Shown here piece after piece: positions 12,301-18,300 of a stretch of DNA of 30,961 nucleotides. Location of the stretch: the NCBI GenBank assembly GCA_964354135.1, contig CAYGZA010000035.1, positions 1-30,961 of the forward strand, written 5' to 3'. How positions within the stretch are numbered: the first letter of the stretch is position 1; every line of letters begins with the position of its first letter. The notes beneath the pieces were generated by a model. It was not told the origin of the DNA, searched no databases, and worked only from the letters and a program-made list of their open reading frames with translations. A program made the position numbers and the translations under genes. Origin of the DNA: CAYGZA01 sp964354135 (GTDB lineage: Bacteria > Planctomycetota > Planctomycetia > Pirellulales > Thermoguttaceae).

Positions 12301-15300
12301 CGGCGCCGCCGGTATTGAGATAGTTGATCGTCGGGGCGGTCGCGCGCTCGGTCCACGCTAGCTGCGAGGGCGAGGCCACGGCGATGCCGCCGATGGCCGA
12401 GTCGCCGACCAGGCGCCACAAGTTGCTGGTGCCTGCCTTGTATACCGTGACCGCCCAGTTGCCCGGGACTTCCAGCCCGCCGTTGGCCGTATCGCCCACG
12501 AGGTCAAAGTTGGTCGCGTCCCACGCGGTATAGGCGCCCGGCGCGGCAAAGAACTCCGCCGAGTCCCCGCCGGACCGGGCGAAGGATACGACCCGCGCCT
12601 GGTAGTCGCCAGCCGCCAACGTGAATTGGGCCAGGGTGTCGCTCTCGCCTCGCGTGCCGGGGAATGAGAAACTGTACGTGTTACCGCCGCCGGTCAACGT
12701 CACCCCAAACCCGTCGTCACTGTTGACGCCAAACGTATAGACCCCGGTCGTGGGGATCCGCACAATGCCCTCGGCCTTGGCGACGAAGTCGTTCGCGTCG
12801 GTCCCAATCACCAACCCCGGGAACGTGCGGTCGCTGCCGTAGTGGGCCCCGGCGCCCGTGTTCAAGTAGTTGAACACGGGGGACGTCTCGGACGCCGTCC
12901 AAGCCTGCGCGGCCGGGTTGGCGATGACCGACTCCGCCGCGTCGAGGCTGTCCACCGTGCCAACGCCGGCACTGTAAGTCCGGAACGTGCCCCGCACGGC
13001 AAACAGCTCCACCGCGCCGCCGCTTCCCCCGTCCCAATGCACCAGACGGACGGGGTAAGTGCCCGCTGCGGGGAAGTTGACCACCCCCAGCGAATCGGCC
13101 ACCCCGCGACCCGCATCCAACCAGAGCGAGTTGCCGCTGAAAGTCGTGCCCGCGGTCCCGTACGCGGCCGTGAATGTCGCGCCGGGGATGCTCAAGCGGA
13201 ACCCGTCGTCGCTGTTGACGACGAACGTCCAGGTGCCCGCCGAGGGAATGACGATGCTCCCGGTGGCCTCGACGACGAAGTTGTCGACGTTCGTGCCGAT
13301 GTTCTGGGTGGGGAGGGTGAGGTCGGCGGCAAAGCGGCCGGACCCGCCCGTATCGAGGTAGTTGATGACCGGACGCTTCTCGAACGCCTTGTAGGACTGC
13401 TTCGTGGGGTCGGCGATGACCTGGTCGGCCGTGGCGAGATTGCCGACGCTCACGTTGGCCTTGTAGAAGTTGACGTTGAAGCCGGGAATCACGCTCTCCG
13501 CCACGTCAACGTCCATCACCAGAGGCTGCCCCGGGACCCACGCCAGGAGGCCGCCGTTGGCCGTATCGCCGATCAGGTCGAACACCGCCGGATCGAACGC
13601 GCTGAGATTGCCCGGCGCGGCGAAGAGCTCCACCTCGGAGCCGCCGAGACGCTCGAAATAGACCAGCCGCAGGGTGTATGCCCCGGCCTTGTTTATGGGT
13701 ATGTTGATCAGCTTAAGCGAATCGGTGGGAAGCCGCTGGCCGGGGACGGAATCCGCGAACGTGTTGCCGTACCCGGTGAGCGTCCACGAGAAGCCTTCAT
13801 CGCTGTTGACGGCGATCGTCCAATCCCCGGCGCTCGGGAAGTAGACGACCGCCTTGACTTCGACCGCGAAATCGTCGACGTCGGTGCCGATCGTCAAGCC
13901 GGGAAACGTCCTGTCGGCGGCATAGTTCGCGCCGCCGCCGGTATTCAGGTAGTTGATGACCGGGGCGGTCTCCGACTGCGCCCACAACTGCCGAGACGGG
14001 GTGGCAATCAAGGCCTCGGCAGTGGCAAGATCAATGAGCGGAGGCCGTCCCGCGGGCGACACCACCAGCCCGCCGGCGGCCGTATCGCCGACCAGGTCGA
14101 ATAGGGCGGGGTCAAACGCCGCAAGGTTGCCCGGCGCAGCGAATAGCTCCACCTCCGATTCGCCCGTGTTCTCAAAGTAGACCAGCCGCAGGTCGTAGTT
14201 GCCGGTCTCGGGGAAGTTGAACGTCGCCAGCGTGTCGGCCGCGGTCCGCTGGCCGGGGAAGGAACGCGTGAACGTCTGGCCGTGGCCGGTGATCGTCAGT
14301 CCGAAACCCTCGTTGCTATTGACGCCGAACGTCCAGTTGCCGGCACTGGGGATATTGATCTCCGCGCCGGCTTGGACGACGAACTCATTGGAGTCCGTGC
14401 CGATCGTCAAGCCGGGGAAGGTCCTGTCGCCGGCATAATTCGCGCTTCCGCCGGTATTGACATAGTTGAGCGTCGGGGCGGTCTCGATCCGCGTCCACCG
14501 TTGCTGGGACGGGGTGGCGATAATGGCCTCGGCGGCGGCGAGGTCGGCGATGCCGGCCCCCGCGATCGCCACGGCCAGCCCGCCGTTGGCCACGTCGCCC
14601 ACCAGGTCGAAGTCGGCCGCCGTCCACGCGCTCTGGGCGCCCGGAGCGGCGAACAGCTCCACCTCGGCCCCGCCGCCGCGCTCGAAGTAGACCAGGCGCG
14701 CTTGGTACTCGCCGGCCTCGGCGATGTTGAATGTGGCCAGCGTGTCGCCCGGGCCGCGCACGCCCGGGAACGACATGGTGTACGTCTGGCCGCGCCCGGT
14801 GAGCGTCAGTCCGAAGCCGTCGTCGCTGTTGACGCCGAAGGTCCAGTTGCCGGCCGTGGGGATGTTGACCGTGGTCCGGGCCTCGACCACGTAGTCGTCG
14901 AGCGCCTGGCCGCTCAGGCCGGGGAAGTCCCGGTTGGTCGTGTAATGGCCGTCGCCGCTGGCGACCTCGAAGTAGTCGATCGTCGCCGGGGTGTCGGTCA
15001 CGGCCCTCAACTGGTAGGCCGGGTTGGCGATCACCATCTCGGCCTCGGTGAGGTCGTCCACGGTGGTGCCGAGGGGTGCCGGTGGTGCGGGGCCGGCCTT
15101 GTAGTTGGTGACCGCGAAGCGGCCCGGGACCTCCAGTCCGCCGTTGGCCGTGTCGCCGACCAGGTCGAAGTTCGTCGCGTCCCACGCGCTGAAAGGGCCT
15201 GGCGCAGCGAAGAACTCGACCTCGGACCCGCCGCCATACTCATAGAACAAGAACTGCGCATTGTAGTCGCCGGCCTCGAGGGTGAAGGTCTGCAGCGTGT

Positions 15301-18300
15301 CGGCAGGGCCGCGAGGAGTGGGGTACGAGAAGCTGAACGTCTGGGTGCCCTTGGTCAACGTGACCCCAAACCCGTCGTCGCTGTTGACGCCGAAGGTGTA
15401 CTGGCCGGTGGTGGGAATCCGCACGGTCCCGAGGGCCACGGTGGCGTAGTTGTCCAGCGCCGCGCCATTCAATCCCGGGAAGTCGCGGCCGCCCCCGTAG
15501 TGGCTGTCGCCGCTGCCGCTCTCGACGTAGTTGACCGTCGCGGCCGTCTCGCTCGCGGTCCACGCCTGGATCGCGGGGTTGAGCACGAACGCCTGCGCCA
15601 CGAGCAGGTGGGTCAGCTCGCCGCCCCACGCCTTGTAATTGGTGACCGCAAAGGCGGGAGTGCCCGTCTTGTAGTAGTTCACCGCAAGGCCCGGCTGCGT
15701 GTCCGCCTTGTAGTTGGTGACCGCGAATCCCGGGGTCGCGACCGCCTTGTAGACGTTCGTCGTGAACCCCTGGAACTGCCCCGGAACGCCGGTGTTCATG
15801 AAGTTCACGACCGGCGTGGTGGCCGTCTGCACCCACGACTGCTGGAAGGGGTCGACGATGACGGCCTCCGCGTTGGCCACCGTGGCCACGGCGCCGATCG
15901 CCTTGTAGACGGTGGTCGTCAGGCCGGTGGTCCGCCCGGCCGGATCCATGCGGACCGGGATCACCGACGTCGTAGGTCCCCGCGTCGGGGCCCGGAAAAT
16001 GTCGTACTCCATTCCCAGATTGGGGTCGAAAAAGACCGTGTTCTCCCGCATATTGACCCCGTCCCATTCGTCGACAAAGCCCCGGGACCGCACGTTGACG
16101 TAGCTGCGGAGCTCCTCGGTCGAGAGCCAGAAGGCCCCGCCGGAAGAAGCGATGGATTGCAGCCCGCCCCCGGCCGCGTCGCCGACGAGACGCCACAAGT
16201 TGGGGCCTGCCTTGTACGTCGTGACCGCCCAGTTGCCCGGGACCTCCAGCCCGCCGTTGGCGGTATCGCCCACCAGGTCGAACACCGCCGGATCGAAGGC
16301 CGAGAGGGCGCCCGGCGCGGCAAAGAACTCCGCAGAGCCCCCGCCGGACCGGTCGAAGAACACGACCCGCGCCTGGTAGTCGCCCGCGGGCAACGTGAAT
16401 TGGCCCAGGACGTCGCTCTCGCCCTTTGTCCCAGGGTACGAGAAACTGTACGTCTGACCGCCGCCGGTCAGCGTCACCCCAAACCCGTCGTCGCTGTTGA
16501 CGCCAAACGTGTAGACCCCGGTCGTGGGGATCCGGATCGTCCCCTCCCCCTTGACGACGAAGTCATTCGCGTCGGTCCCGATCGTCAACCCCGGGAACGT
16601 GCGGTCGCTGCCGTAGTGGGCCCCGGCGCCCGTGTTCAGGTAATTGAACACCGGGGACGTCTCGGACGCCGTCCAAGACCACGTGTTCGCGTTGGCGATG
16701 ATCGCCTCCGCCTCCGTCAGACTTTCAACTCTGCCGCGGGCGGGGTTCCAGGATGGGAACGCCCCCGGCGCGGCAAACATCTCCACTTGCGAGCCGCCGC
16801 TCCGCTCAAAGTACGTGAGGTTCAGGTCGTACTCGCCGGCCGCAGGAAGGTTGAACGTAGCTAAGACGTCCGAGCTTCCCTTGGGGTCGAGGAACGCGGA
16901 GGTGAAGACCTGGCCCTGGCGCGTCAACGTGAGCCTGAAGCCATCGTCGCTGTTGACCCCGAACGTCCAGTTTCCCGCCGTGGGGATGTTAACGGTTCCC
17001 CGGGCTTCGACCACGTAATCGTTGATGTCCGGCCCGATGGTGAGGCTGGGGAAGGCCCGGTTGGCCACGTTGAAAGGGGCGCTTGCGTTGGAGCGGAAAC
17101 GCGTGGCGGCGTCGTTTCCGACACTGCCATCGTAGTTGACGTAGGGCGCGATTTCCGCCGCCGAAGACGTCACCCTCGCAGGGTCGAGCAGGATCGCTTC
17201 GGCAACTCCCTGGTTGTCCACCGTGCCGAGCGTCGTATTCGCCTTGTAGTAGCTGACCGTCAGGCCGGGCCCGCCGGGGGCGCTGGTCGGGATGGGATCC
17301 AGGTCCGTGACCTTCGAGGTCATGGCCTCGAGGAGGAAGTGGCCGAAGTAGCTGTGGCCCGGGGCCGGTCCCAGCGCAGAGTCCTCTCGGGTGATTTGGG
17401 TCTCGCCGCAGGCCGCCACGCCCACAACGTTCATCAGGGCATCGTCCCGCGTGCCCGGGACCGACGCCTCGAGGCCGCCGTTGGCCGTGTCGCCGACCAG
17501 ATCGAATTGGGCCGCATCGAACGCGGTGAGAGCCCCGGGCGCCGCGAACATCTCCACCTCGGAGCCGCCGCTCCCCTCGAAATAGACCAGCCGGAGGTCG
17601 TACTCGCCGGCTTGGACAATGTTGAACGTGGCGAGCGAGTCGGCCGCACCCCGACCATCGGGGAACGAGAAGTTGTACGTCTGGCCTTGCCCGGTCAGCG
17701 TAAACCCGAAGCCGTCGTCGCTGTTGACGCCGAACGTCCAATTACCCGCAGTGGGAATCACGACCGAGCTGGTGGCTTGGACCACGAAGTAGTCGGCGTC
17801 GGTGCCGATCGTGAGGCTGGGGAACGTCCTGTCGGCGCCGTAGTTCCCGGCTCCGCTCGTGTTGAGGTAGTTGATGACCGGGGCCTTCTCCGTCGCCGTG
17901 TACGACTGCAACGCAGGATCCAGGATGATCTCCTCCGCCACGGTGAGATTCGGCACGTCCCTGGCGGCCTTGTAAAAGGTAACCGCGAAGCCTGAGTCGC
18001 GGGTCATGCCGAAGTCGGCGATCACCCCGCCGCTGTAGTCGGCGTCGACGAAGACGCTCACCTGCCCCTCGTCGATCCCGGCGATCCAACTGCGGAACTC
18101 GTCGTCGCGGATCCAGGTGGAGTAGTCGCTCGTGGAGTTGTAGGCCGCGAGGTACTCGTCGTCGTTGGCGTTCTCGTCGATCGGGGCCACGTCCGTCGAG
18201 TGGCCGCCGCGCCCGGCGAAGAAGACCACGGCGATGTCGTTCGAGTCGGTGGCCGCGGCCATGTTGCCGATCGCCGTTTGGATGGCCGACTTCGTCGCGG

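Noticed and set aside
14282..16864. 860-residue plus-strand open frame
   Set aside because: Shadow of the PA14 array on the minus strand.
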